In this document: piece by piece, positions 26,993 to 36,470 of the stretch | Layout of the letters: every line of letters starts with the position of its first letter | Numbering within the stretch: position 1 is the first letter of the stretch | Position numbers and translations under genes: made by a program | Source of the DNA: Dokdonella sp. | Lineage (GTDB): Bacteria; Pseudomonadota; Gammaproteobacteria; Xanthomonadales; Rhodanobacteraceae | Length of the DNA: 64,000 bases | Direction: 5' to 3' | NCBI GenBank assembly: GCA_024707225.1 | Contig: JANQAE010000002.1 | Span: forward strand, 124,001 to 188,000 | Notes under the pieces: model-generated | Seen by the model: only the letters and a program-made list of their open reading frames with translations | Database searches by the model: none | Told to the model about the DNA's origin: nothing

Positions 26993-27203
26993 GGCCATGC
27001 CTCGCGTCGTGTGCGCCGGCGCCGCGCCGCGGCGGCGCTCCCACTGGCCGCCGCAGTGATCGACCGGGCCGATCGGGGCGAGGCAATGGCGGATATCGGA
27101 CCGTGCGCGGGCGCGCGGCCGCCGGGCCTTGTACGCGACCGCGTATCGGCTAGCATGGCCGCTCTTTCGCGCGCGCAGCGCGTCATTCCACAACCCGCCC
27201 CAC

Positions 27204-28449
27204 ATGGAACGCCCGATCGCCACCAGCTCCCCGCCTCGCCGAGGTCCGCTACGACATCCGCGGCCCGCTGAGCCGCCGGGCGCGCGAGCTCGAAGCGGCC
27301 GGACAGTCGATCACGCGCCTGAACATCGGCAACCCGGGTCTGTTCGGCTTTCGCGTCCCGGCCCATCTGCGCCAGGCGATTGCCGACGCGCTGCCGGCCA
27401 GCGAGGCCTACGGCCACCAGCAGGGCCTGATGGCCGCGCGCGAGGCGATCGCGGTGACGCAGCGCGCCCAGGGCTCGCGGCACGCCGACGCCGAGCGCGT
27501 CTTCCTCGGCAACGGCGTCAGCGAACTGATCGACCTCAGCATCCGCGCGATCGTCGATCCGGGCGACGAAGTACTGGTGCCGGCGCCGGATTATCCGCTG
27601 TGGACCGCCGCGACGTTTCTCAACGGCGGCACGCCGGTCCACTATCCGTGCCCGGCCCAGAGCGGGCATCTGCCGGACCCCGAGCAGATGGCCGCACTGA
27701 TCACGCCGCGCACGCGCGCGATCGTGCTGATCAATCCGAACAACCCGACCGGCGCGGTCTATCCGCGGCCGATCCTCGAGGCGATCGTCGCATTGGCGGC
27801 GCGCCACGGCCTGATCCTGCTGTCCGACGAGATCTACGACAGCGTGCTGTACGACGACGCGCGCTTCGAGCCGCTCGCACCGCTGGCCGGCGACGTGCCG
27901 TGCATCAGCTACGGCGGACTGTCGAAGGTCCATCTGGCCTGCGGCTATCGCGTCGGCTGGATGACCGTCGGCGGCGCCGAGAAGCGCGTGCGCGATCTGC
28001 TGATGGCGCTGGACCTGCTGGCGTCGATGCGGTTGTGCGCGAACGTGCCGGCGCAGTGGGCGATCAAGCCGGCGCTGGAAGGCCCGAGCGCGATCGCCGG
28101 CCTGACCGCGCCGGGCGGCCGCCTGCACGAGGCGCGCGCCGCGCTGTGCCGTCGCGTCGCCGCCAGCGAGTTCCTGCAGATGGTCGCGCCGCGCGCGGCG
28201 CTGTATGCATTTCCGGGCGTCGATCCGGATCGCCTGCCGGGCTTCGACGACGAGGCCTTCGCGCTCGAACTGCTCGAACGTGAGCAGGTGCTGCTGGTGC
28301 CGGGCTCGAGCTTCAACGTGCCGTACCGCACGCATTTCCGCGTCACGCTGCTGCCGGAGCCCGCGGTGATCGACGAGGTCTTCGGACGCATCGAGCGCAC
28401 GCTGCAGGCGATCGCGGCGCGCGGCCATGCGCAGCGCCATGTCGCCTGA
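27204..28449 (+). CDS. alaA: AlaA-like alanine/aspartate aminotransferase (frameshifted near its start)
   Basis: About 415 residues, a PLP class I aminotransferase very like E. coli AlaA (YfbQ), which makes alanine from pyruvate and glutamate. Matching blocks include VRYDIRGP, RLNIGNPGLFGF, LGNGVSELIDLS, VPAPDYPLWTAA, INPNNPTGAVYPRP, the catalytic lysine in GGLSKVHLACGYRVGW, and LASMRLCANVPAQWAIKPAL. The first residues read MERPIATSS from ATG 27204. The conserved RLAEVRYDIRGP then appears in the +1 frame; removing one C from the CCCC at 27228-27231 restores a single frame. TAGCAT at 27151-27156 may be the -10. The hydrolase gene overlaps its end. Confidence 0.92.
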
Positions 28450-29065
28450 GCGTCCGATGCTGCGCTATCTGGCGCTCGGCGACTCCTACACGATCGGCGA
28501 AGGCGTCGCAGCGGACGGGCGCTGGCCGGCCGCACTGGCCCGGCGTCTGCGCGCGCAAGGCATGCCGCTCGGCGAGCCGCAGATCCTCGCCGTCACCGGC
28601 TGGACCACCGACGAGCTGGCCGCCGCGATCGAGCGCGAACCGCTGCAGCCGCCGTACGATCTGGTCAGCCTGCTGATCGGCGTCAACAACCAGTACCGCG
28701 GCCGCGACATCTTCAACTTCCGCGACGAGTTCGATGCGCTGCTGCAGCGCGCGCTGGCGTTCGCCGGCGGGCGTTCCTCACGCGTGCTGGCGGTCTCGAT
28801 CCCGGACTGGGGCGTGACGCCGTTCGCACGCATCAACGGCCACGACCCGGCGCGCATCGCCGCGGCGATCGACACGTTCAACCGCGCGGCCGGCGAGATC
28901 GCCGCGCGCGCCGGCGTGGTCTACGTCAACGTCACGGCCGCATCGCGCCAGGCCGGTGCGGCGCCGGACCTGCTGGTCGAGGACGCATTGCACCCGTCCG
29001 CGGCGCAGTACGCGCGCTGGCTCGACACGCTGCTGCCGGCCGCGCGCAGCGCGCTCGCCGTCTGA
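28439..29065 (+). CDS. SGNH/GDSL-family hydrolase
   Basis: A 208-residue esterase/lipase-like protein of the SGNH superfamily. Block I is LALGDSYTIGEG with the nucleophilic Ser, block III is LIGVNNQYRG, and block V is EDALHPSAAQY with the catalytic Asp and His. No signal peptide is present, so it is probably cytoplasmic. The ATG at 28439 overlaps the aminotransferase stop by 11 bases; an in-frame ATG at 28457 (MLRYLALGDSY) is an alternative. The overlap suggests an operon with alaA. Substrates of this family include acyl esters and thioesters and cannot be chosen from sequence. Confidence 0.9.
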   Translation: MSPERPMLRYLALGDSYTIGEGVAADGRWPAALARRLRAQGMPLGEPQILAVTGWTTDELAAAIEREPLQPPYDLVSLLIGVNNQYRGRDIFNFRDEFDALLQRALAFAGGRSSRVLAVSIPDWGVTPFARINGHDPARIAAAIDTFNRAAGEIAARAGVVYVNVTAASRQAGAAPDLLVEDALHPSAAQYARWLDTLLPAARSALAV

Positions 29066-29078
29066 CCGGTCCGCGACG

Positions 29079-29106
29079 AAAAAAGCCCGCGGCATGCGCC
29101 GCGGGC
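29079..29106 (-). terminator. Intrinsic terminator of the OmpA-type gene
   Basis: GCCCGCGGC (29085-29093) pairs with GCCGCGGGC (29098-29106) around ATGC. On the minus strand the stem is followed by six T residues (plus-strand A run at 29079-29084), so it ends the gene at 29140. It may also stop the convergent hydrolase transcript, with no T run in that direction. Confidence 0.88.
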
Positions 29107-29139
29107 TCTCGTGTCGTCGATGTGGCTGCCGTCGCCCGC

Positions 29140-31186
29140 TCAGGGCTCCCACGGGAACTGCGTCACCATGACCTCGACGCGGCCGGTCGAGGAGATGCCG
29201 CGCGAGTCGGTGACCGTGTAGTCGAACCAGTCCAGGCCGACGTAGCCGGCGATCGCGCGGTACAGCACGCGGCCGTCGCCGAGGATCGACACCTCGCCGT
29301 GGCCGGGGCCGGTGTGCTGCACGTCGGTGATCGACATCGCATAGCCGCCCGGCGAGACCACGTGCGAGAGCACGTCGATGACGACCTCGCCGCGCTTGAA
29401 CGCGCCGACGCGGAACGTCGTCGTGATCGGCGCGCCGTCGCCGCCGCCCGAACCGACCGTGATGCTGACGGTCGCGGTGTCGACGCCGCCGTGACCGTCG
29501 CTGACCGTATAGGTGAAGCTGTCGGCACCGAGATAGCCGGCCGTCGGCGTGTAGCTGATCGCGCTGCCCGAGATCGCCGCGCTGCCGTGCGCCGGTGCCG
29601 ACACCGCGGTGATCGTCAGCGGATGGCCGTCCGGGCTCGAATCGTTGGCGAGCACGTCGATGCGATTGTTGCTCGAGTTCTGCGCGACCTGGGCGCTGTC
29701 GTCCTGTGCGATCGGCGGCCGCGGATCGTAAACCTTCGGGCCGAGCGTCGATGTCGTGCTCGACTCCTCGTAGCGGTACACGTCGACGGTGCGCTTGTGC
29801 TCGGCCGGGTTGCGCAGCGCGCGGTCGATCCAGGCCGGCGAGGCCTTGACCGGCTCGCGGACCCATTCGACGACGCTGCGCGTCTCCGGCGCGGGTGCCG
29901 GCACGGTGGTTTCCTCGATCGTCAGGAACTCCACGTCGACGCGGCGGTTCTTCTGCCGGTTCTCGGGCGTGTCGTTCGGGAAGCTCGGGTTGAGCTCGCC
30001 TTCGCCCGCGCGCGTCGATCTGGTCGGCCGGGATGCCGTGCCCGGCCAGATAGTCGCGCGCGCTGGCCGCGCGGCGCTCGGACAGGCGCTGGTTGTAGGC
30101 CTCGCTGCCGATCGAGTCGGTATGACCGACCACGGCGATGCGGCTGACACGCTGGTCCGAGCCGAGCTTGGCCAGCAGTGCGTCGAGCGCGGCGACCGCA
30201 TCGGGGCGCAGCGTCGAGGCGTCGAAATCGAAGAACGCATCGCCGTCCAGGCGCACCTCGTTGCGGATCAGCTGCGGCTCGGCGGGCGGCGCCGCGTCGG
30301 CCACCTCGCGCAGGACTTCGACCTCGCGGAACGGCTCGACCGGCCGGAAGCTCTGCCCGCCGAACGCATAGCGCAGCATCAGCCAGCCGCGCGTGTCGTC
30401 GCGATCGCGCTCGAACTTGCCGTCCTTGCGCAGGTATTCGCCGTCCAGCGACAGGCTGAAGCCGCTGTTGCGGAAATACTTGTCGAGGCCGATCGAGACG
30501 GTCTGCTGATCCGAATCGTGCTTGCCGCGCTCGTAGTCGAGGCCGCCGCGCAGGCGCAGCAGCGGCTGCTCGAAGTAGCGGCCGAAGCGCGCGCCGATGC
30601 CGTTGTCGTAGGGCCGGTCGAAGAAGCGCGTGATCGTCTCGACCGTTTCGACCTGCGAGTAGCTGCCGTTGCCGTCGCTGCCGCGGATGATGTTCTCGAC
30701 GACGTCGGTGGTCGTGTTGACCAGGCGCTCGTCGGTGACCGCATGGCTGAGGTAGCCGTCGATGAAGAAATGCTCCTTCTCGAGGCCGAGACCGATGCTG
30801 ACCTTGCGGTCCTTCCAGCGGTTCTGGTCGCCGGCCGCGAACACCTTGAGCACGCCCTTGCCGTCGACGACGCCGTCCTCGCGCGTCGCGCCGTACAGCC
30901 AGTGGTAGCCGAGCTGCACGCCGCCGGCTCCGCCGTCGCCGAGCCAGAGCTGGCCGGCCCAGGCCGAGTCGTCCTTCTTGCCGAAGATGCCGAGCAGCTC
31001 GCCGAGCACGTGGCCGTCGTCGTCGACGCCGAGCGACACGCGCGCATTGGTGCCGACGTAGGTCAGCGGAATCGTCGCCGAGCCCGTGGCGGGGGCTTCG
31101 GCCGGCGGCTGGGCGGCGACCGTCGCGGCGGCGAACAGGCCGCTCAGCGCCAGACGGGACAACGGTGACACGAGACGCTGTTTCAT
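29140..31186 (-). CDS. OmpA-family outer-membrane protein with bacterial Ig domain (frameshifted)
   Basis: About 680 residues after bridging one frameshift. A signal peptide (LSRLALSGLFAAATVAAQPP) precedes an N-terminal beta-rich region (about 40-300) with alternating strands that suggest a barrel. An OmpA peptidoglycan-binding domain follows (DAFFDFDASTLRPDAVAALD ... VVGHTDSIGSEAYNQRLSER). Its last part is DARG, then EGELNPSFPNDTPENRQKNR in the +1 frame; deleting one base in the CCC at 30005-30007 restores DARGEGELNP. Beyond it are a cadherin/Big_9-like domain (IDVLANDSSPDGHPLTITAV ... DSFTYTVSDGHGGVDTATV) and a last beta domain. A domain beyond OmpA is unusual, since OmpA normally ends the protein. 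Confidence 0.85.
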
Positions 31187-31370
31187 GGGCTCCCTCTCGA
31201 TATGACTGCGATACGTGTTCCGGAAACGAACGCCCCCTCGAGGCTCTCGTCGGCCGATGCTCCGGGAGACGACGCGCGCCGCGCACGCTGCGTGCGCGGT
31301 CCGTCGATCATTCCCGGTGACCGGCGGCGGGCCTGCTCCCCACCCAGGGGCTCGCTAACCCCTTGAAACG

Positions 31371-31400
31371 ATTATGGGCCAAGCATACGTCCCAAACCAA
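31371..31400 (-). promoter_or_regulatory. Possible promoter of the OmpA-type gene
   Basis: On the minus strand TTGGTT (31400-31395) and CATAAT (31376-31371) are separated by 18 bases. This would give a leader of about 180 bases. The ribosome site GAGGGAG lies just upstream of ATG 31186. Confidence 0.4.
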
Positions 31401-31465
31401 GCCGGACCGCACGCTTCGCTGCCGTATCATCCGCCGGCTCCCGTTCCCGCCCAGGATCCACGCCG

Positions 31466-32380
31466 ATGTCCGCCGTCCGTACCCGTATCGAGGCCTTGCT
31501 GGCCGCCCACCCGGTGATTCTCTTCATGAAGGGCACGCGCGAGGCGCCGCGCTGCGGCTTCTCGGCCGCCGCCGTCGAGCGGCTCGACGAGGTGCTCGAG
31601 GACTACCTCGGCGTAGACGTGCTCGAGGACGAGGCGATCCGCCAGGGCATCAAGGAATACGGCAACTGGCCGACGATTCCGCAGCTCTACGTCAACGGCG
31701 AGCTGGTCGGCGGCTCGGACATCATCCAGAGCCTGTACGACAGCGGCGAGCTGCACCGGCTGTTCGGCCGGCCCGAGCCGGACCGCTCGCCGCCGGACCT
31801 GGCGATCTCCGACCGCGCGGTCGCGGCGATCCGCGAGGCGATGGCCGACGTCGGTGATGCCAAGCTGTTCCTGGCGATCGACGGCCGGTTCCAGCCGCAG
31901 TTCCAGTTTCGCGAGGCCGGCAGCGCCGACATCGCGGTCGAGGCCAACGGACTGGAGGTCCGCTTCGACGTCGCCAGCGCGCAGCGTGCACGCGGTGCGC
32001 GCATCGACTGGGTCGAGACCGAGCACGGCAGCGGCCTGTCGATCCAGCTGCCGCTGGCGCCCAAGGGCGTGCGCGACCTGGACGTGCATGCGCTGCGCGA
32101 CCGCCTCGCCGCCGGCGACATCACGGTGATCGACGTGCGTCCGGCCGCCGACCGCGCCGCCGCGCCGTTCGCGGCGGCCGAGGTGCTCGACGCCGATTCG
32201 CACGCGCGCCTGATCGGCCTCGACAAGGGCACGCCGATCGCGTTCCTGTGCCACCACGGCAACTCCAGCCGCCAGGCCGCCGAGTACTTCCGCGAGCGCG
32301 GCTTCCGCGATCTGTACAACGTCAGCGGCGGCATCGACGCCTGGTCGCGCGAGATCGACCCGTCTGTGCTGCGCTACTGA
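31466..32380 (+). CDS. Three-domain Grx4 monothiol glutaredoxin, A-type carrier-like and rhodanese fusion
   Basis: 304 residues. Residues 1-105 are a monothiol glutaredoxin with active site CGFS at 30-33, WPTIPQLYVNG and GGSD at 82-85, the class that binds a 2Fe-2S cluster with glutathione. Residues 112-198 keep the pattern of the IscA/HesB A-type carrier fold (LAISDRAVAAIREAM ... GLEVRFDV ... IDWVETEHGSGLSIQLP) but have lost all three cluster cysteines. Residues 205-304 are a rhodanese with active-site loop CHHGNSS, Cys262. It probably works in iron-sulfur cluster trafficking or persulfide handling. Similar fusions are known in Xanthomonadales. TATCAT at 31425-31430 may be the -10. Confidence 0.93.
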   Translation: MSAVRTRIEALLAAHPVILFMKGTREAPRCGFSAAAVERLDEVLEDYLGVDVLEDEAIRQGIKEYGNWPTIPQLYVNGELVGGSDIIQSLYDSGELHRLFGRPEPDRSPPDLAISDRAVAAIREAMADVGDAKLFLAIDGRFQPQFQFREAGSADIAVEANGLEVRFDVASAQRARGARIDWVETEHGSGLSIQLPLAPKGVRDLDVHALRDRLAAGDITVIDVRPAADRAAAPFAAAEVLDADSHARLIGLDKGTPIAFLCHHGNSSRQAAEYFRERGFRDLYNVSGGIDAWSREIDPSVLRY

Positions 32381-32668
32381 GGCCCTGCCGATCGCGCCGA
32401 TGCCGCAGCTGGCGGAACCCCGGCCGCGGCGCGCGGTCATGCCTCGGCGGTCCGGTCGTCACGACGGGCCGGCGGTTGCCGCATCGCGCGACGGCCGGTA
32501 GCCTTGGCGGTCGGCCGGGCGCACCGGCCGCGGACGGCGAAGCGGGTTCACGGCCGTCGTGACGGTCCTGCCGGGCCGGACATCTTCGCGTACCCGACGC
32601 TCCGGACGAGCGCCGGCGTGCCGCGAGTCGTTTCCATCGCCGCCCCGCGGCACCAAGCGGTCGTCTTC

Positions 32669-35428
32669 ATGCGCCCTATCCGTTCCATTCGCCGTTTCGG
32701 CCTCCGTCTGCTCGCCCTTTCGTGCCTGACCGCGCCGGTCGCCGCCCTGGCCTGTTCGGGACGCGCCCACATCGAGATCATGCAGTCGGGCGTCTACGCG
32801 CTCGATCACGCGGCCCTGGTCGCCGCCCAGCCGGGCCTGGCCGACTGCGCCGCCGACGATCTGGTGCTGATGCATCGCGACGGCGAGGTGCCGATCCGCG
32901 TCGTCGGCGCGGTCGACGGCCGCTTCGGCGCCGGTGCGCGGATCGAATGGATCGGCCATCAGCTGCACGGACCGGAAAGCTGGAACGACGCCTACAGCAT
33001 CCACAATGTCTACCTGCTCGGCGCGGCGCCGGGCCCGCACCGGCGCATCGCCGACGCGGCGCCGGCAGCGCAGACCGGCGCCAGCGCCGGCCTGCAGCGC
33101 ACGCTGCACCTCGAGCAGGACAATCTGATGATCCGGCTCGATCCCTCGCAGCAGAAGCCGTGGCAGGAGCCCGACGTCTGGCAGTGGGCCAAGCTGACCC
33201 ACGTCGATCCCGATCCGTTCAAGACCGATTTCGATCTGCCGGACCTCGCCGGACGCGGTCCGGACGTCGCGATGACGCTGAACTTCCGCGGCCTGTCCTC
33301 GCTGTTCGCGCCGATGAACCAGAAGGCCAACAAGCCGGCCGATCATCAGGTGGAGCTGCGCGTCAACGGCCGGCTGCTGACGACGCTGGACTGGAATTCG
33401 CGCGACGAGGTCCGCAAGGACCTGACCGTGCCGCTGGGCCTCCTGAAGGCGCGCGGCAATACGCTGGAGATGCGCATCCCGAAGCGCCCGGTGCCGTGGC
33501 AGTCGCAGAACGACATCGTCGACGTGGTGATGTTCAACTGGGCCGAGCTGCGCTATCCGATCGCCGGCGATCTGGACGCCGGCGTGTTCGCGCTGTCGGT
33601 CCGCGAGGGCCAGCACGGCGATCAGACGCTGCGCTTCGCCGGCGCCGGCACGCCGGTGCTGTTCGGCGACGACGGCGTGCGCCGGCCCGGCGTGGCAGCC
33701 GGCGACGCCTACCGGTTCGCGGCGGCACCGGCCGGCGTCGACCAGTACCCCGCACTGGACGGCCAGCTGGCCGCGCCGGTGGCCGTGCGCGCGGCGGCCG
33801 ACCAGACCGACTGGCGCAAGCCCGGCGAAGGCTACGACTATCTGATCGTCAGCCACGCCACGCTGATGGATGCGGTGCGCCCGCTGGCCGAGTTCCATCG
33901 CCAGCGCGGCCTGAAGGTCGCGATGATCGATCCGCAGGAGGCCTACGACCAGTTCAACGGCGGCATCAGCCATCCGCAGGCGATCCGCCGGCTGGTCGAC
34001 GTCGCCTGGAACGAATGGCCCGAGCCGCGGCCGCGTTTCCTGCTGCTGGTCGGCAAGGCGAGTTTCGACATCCGCCACGACACCTACGACGACGGCCGCT
34101 ACGCGAAGTGGACCAACCTGGAGCTGCTGTACCCGAACCAGTTCGGCGGCATCGCCAGCACGGCCAACCCGAACCGGACCGAGAAGCTGGCCGACAGCAA
34201 TCTGATTCCGACCTGGCAGTTCCCGTCCCCGGAAGGCCAGTCGGCGAGCGACAACGGCTTCGTCACGGTCGGTCGCGAGAAGCTGCCCAAGGGCGAGGAG
34301 GAGTGGAAGCCGGTGCTCGCGGTCGGCCGCTTCCCGGTCGTCAAGCCCGAGGAAGTGACCGCGATCGTCAACAAGACGATCCGCTACATGACCGACCCGC
34401 CGATCGGCCGCTGGCGCCGCGAGGCGATGATGATCACCGACGACAGCACGTACTTCCATACGCTGTCCGACCAGCTCGCCGACGAACTCGACGAACAGGG
34501 CTTTGCGACCTCGCGCATCTACGCGCACAAGGAAGAGGAACACAACGTCGCGCACCAGTCGGCGATTCGCGACGGCCTCAACGACGGACAGCTGCTGGTG
34601 CACTTCATCGGTCACGGCGGTCGCTACATCTGGCGCACCGGCGCGCCGGACGTGCGCAAGAACCACGACCTGTTCACGCTCGACGACGTATCGGGCCTGA
34701 CCAACGGCGGCCGCCTGCCGGTGATCCTGTCGATGACCTGCTACTCGGCGCCGTTCGACAATCCGAGCGAGGACTCGATCGGCGAGCGCTTCCTGCGCGA
34801 GGCCGACCGCGGCGCGGTCGCGGTGTTCGCGGCGTCCTGGCGCAATACGCCGTCGGCCGCCTTCAGCAAGGCGCTGATGGCCGAGATGCTCGAACCGGGA
34901 CAGACCATCGGCGAGGGCATCGTCAAGGCCAAGAACAGCATCAACAGCCGGATCCTGGTCGAGATGTACAACCTGCTCGGCGACCCGGCACTGGTCATGG
35001 AGCTGCCGCGCGATCCGCTGCAGATCGCGCGCAGCGAGGACCGCTGGAGCCGCGATCTGCTGATCTCGCTGCCGATGCAGCGGTTCGACGGCGAGATCGT
35101 CGTCGACTGGGTCGACGCCGCCGGCAAGAAGCAGACGAGTGCGACCTATCGCGTCGACCAGCCGCGCTTCCGCCTGCCGATTCCGCGCCTGGCCGGCGGC
35201 GAACCGGCGAAGCTGCGCGCCTATGCCTACGACACGACGACCGGCAAGGACGCACTGGGCACGTTCGTCCTGCGCGAGCCGACTGCGGAGGAACTTGCGG
35301 CCGAGGCGGCTCGTGCCGCTCCCACCATCATTGGAGGAATCTCCACAGCGGTCATCGGCCGGCCATCGCCGACCCCTGCGCCAGCCGAGGCAACCGCACC
35401 CGCCGTGCCTCCTGATCCTGCGCGCTGA
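32669..35428 (+). CDS. Secreted C25-family (gingipain-fold) cysteine peptidase
   Basis: 919 residues. A signal peptide (FGLRLLALSCLTAPVAALAC) is followed by an N-terminal beta-rich propeptide-like region and a caspase-like catalytic domain at about 390-770. The catalytic dyad is His649 in LLVHFIGHGGRYIW and Cys691 in VILSMTCYSAPFDNPSED. Other landmarks are YDYLIVSHATLMDA at the domain entry and LLGDPALVMELP at its end. A beta domain and a Pro/Ala-rich tail (RPSPTPAPAEATAPAVPP) close the protein. C25 enzymes are best known as gingipains exported by the type IX system, but no T9SS tail is visible. The start ATG 32669 is chosen for the signal peptide. The gene is 7 bases from the prenyltransferase. 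Confidence 0.88.
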   Translation: MRPIRSIRRFGLRLLALSCLTAPVAALACSGRAHIEIMQSGVYALDHAALVAAQPGLADCAADDLVLMHRDGEVPIRVVGAVDGRFGAGARIEWIGHQLHGPESWNDAYSIHNVYLLGAAPGPHRRIADAAPAAQTGASAGLQRTLHLEQDNLMIRLDPSQQKPWQEPDVWQWAKLTHVDPDPFKTDFDLPDLAGRGPDVAMTLNFRGLSSLFAPMNQKANKPADHQVELRVNGRLLTTLDWNSRDEVRKDLTVPLGLLKARGNTLEMRIPKRPVPWQSQNDIVDVVMFNWAELRYPIAGDLDAGVFALSVREGQHGDQTLRFAGAGTPVLFGDDGVRRPGVAAGDAYRFAAAPAGVDQYPALDGQLAAPVAVRAAADQTDWRKPGEGYDYLIVSHATLMDAVRPLAEFHRQRGLKVAMIDPQEAYDQFNGGISHPQAIRRLVDVAWNEWPEPRPRFLLLVGKASFDIRHDTYDDGRYAKWTNLELLYPNQFGGIASTANPNRTEKLADSNLIPTWQFPSPEGQSASDNGFVTVGREKLPKGEEEWKPVLAVGRFPVVKPEEVTAIVNKTIRYMTDPPIGRWRREAMMITDDSTYFHTLSDQLADELDEQGFATSRIYAHKEEEHNVAHQSAIRDGLNDGQLLVHFIGHGGRYIWRTGAPDVRKNHDLFTLDDVSGLTNGGRLPVILSMTCYSAPFDNPSEDSIGERFLREADRGAVAVFAASWRNTPSAAFSKALMAEMLEPGQTIGEGIVKAKNSINSRILVEMYNLLGDPALVMELPRDPLQIARSEDRWSRDLLISLPMQRFDGEIVVDWVDAAGKKQTSATYRVDQPRFRLPIPRLAGGEPAKLRAYAYDTTTGKDALGTFVLREPTAEELAAEAARAAPTIIGGISTAVIGRPSPTPAPAEATAPAVPPDPAR

Positions 35429-35435
35429 AACGCCG

Positions 35436-36335
35436 ATGAGCGTCGACGCGCACGCCCGAGCCCGCCCCCGGCAGGTCGCGCGCGCCTTGCTCGAGCTGGC
35501 GCGGCCCGAGCAGTGGATCAAGAACGGGTTCGTGCTGCTGCCGCTGATCTTCGCCCATGCGGCGTTCGATCCGGTAGCCGTGCGCGGCGCGCTGATCGCG
35601 GTGCTGGCGTTCTGCCTCGCCTCCTCCGCCGTCTACGCCGGCAACGATCTGGTCGACATCGAGCGCGACCGGCGCCATCCCGAGAAATGCCGGCGCCCGC
35701 TCGCGCGCGGCGCACTCGGACCGGGCCCGGCGCGACTGTTCGCGATCCTCGCCGCCGCGGCGGGTCTGGCGGTCGCGGCGATCGACGGCTGGCCGCTGGT
35801 CGCGGTGATCGCGCTGTATCTGGTGTTGCAGGTCGCCTACACGCTGGGGCTCAAGCGCGTCGCCTACCTCGACGCGTTCGTGCTGGCCTGCGGCTTCCTG
35901 CTGCGCATCATCGGCGGCGGCGTCGGGCCGGACATTGCGCTGACGCCGTGGATCGTCGTGGTCGGCTTTCTCGTGGCGCTGCTGCTCGCGCTCGGCAAGC
36001 GGCAGGGCGATCTCGCCCAGGCGGTCGATCAGGCCGCGCGCGCGACGCGCGGCTATCGTCTGGAATCGCTCAACCGCGCGCTCGTCGTCGTCGCGATCGC
36101 GACACTCGGCGCCTACGTGCTCTACACGGTGTCCGCCGACGTCGTCGCGCGGCACGGCTCGCATCCGCTGTTCTGGTCGACGCCCTGGGTCGCGCTGGGT
36201 CTGCTGCGCTATCTGTGGCTCGCGCTGCGGCGCGGCGCCGGCGGCAACCCGAGCCGGCTGGTGCTGCGTGACCGCTGGCTGCTGCTCGCGGTCGCCGGCT
36301 GGCTGGTCACGCTCGGGCTGATCCTCTACGGCTGA
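35436..36335 (+). CDS. UbiA-family prenyltransferase, decaprenyl-phosphate phosphoribosyltransferase-like
   Basis: A 299-residue polytopic membrane protein. It opens with LARPEQWIKNGFVLLPLIF and has the first Asp-rich motif NDLVDIERDRRHPEKCRRPL at 70-89, then YLDAFVLACGFLLRIIGG. The QWIKN opening and the Asp motif followed by HPEK are typical of the decaprenylphosphoryl-5-phosphoribose synthase branch of UbiA, which transfers phosphoribose from PRPP to polyprenyl phosphate for arabinan-type glycans; ubiquinone-branch enzymes look different. The start is ATG 35436, 7 bases after the peptidase stop. A glycan-related role fits the glycosyltransferase-like genes downstream, though the actual substrate is not certain. 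Confidence 0.85.
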   Translation: MSVDAHARARPRQVARALLELARPEQWIKNGFVLLPLIFAHAAFDPVAVRGALIAVLAFCLASSAVYAGNDLVDIERDRRHPEKCRRPLARGALGPGPARLFAILAAAAGLAVAAIDGWPLVAVIALYLVLQVAYTLGLKRVAYLDAFVLACGFLLRIIGGGVGPDIALTPWIVVVGFLVALLLALGKRQGDLAQAVDQAARATRGYRLESLNRALVVVAIATLGAYVLYTVSADVVARHGSHPLFWSTPWVALGLLRYLWLALRRGAGGNPSRLVLRDRWLLLAVAGWLVTLGLILYG

Positions 36336-36470
36336 GCCGAGCGTCGCGCGAGCGATCGGGCTGCGCGCGCAGCCGGCGCGTCCTGCGGTTCGCGGGGCGG
36401 CGTCCGCGCGCCGCGAATGCGATACTCGCCGTTTCGACGCCGCGCCAGCGGTCATCAGGATTTCTCGACG

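Noticed and set aside
32669-35428. Type IX secretion of the C25 peptidase
   Set aside because: There is no C-terminal T9SS sorting domain, and no T9SS genes are in the window.
32459-35521. A long antisense frame over the C25 peptidase
   Set aside because: It has no recognisable domain, no ribosome site and shadow composition.
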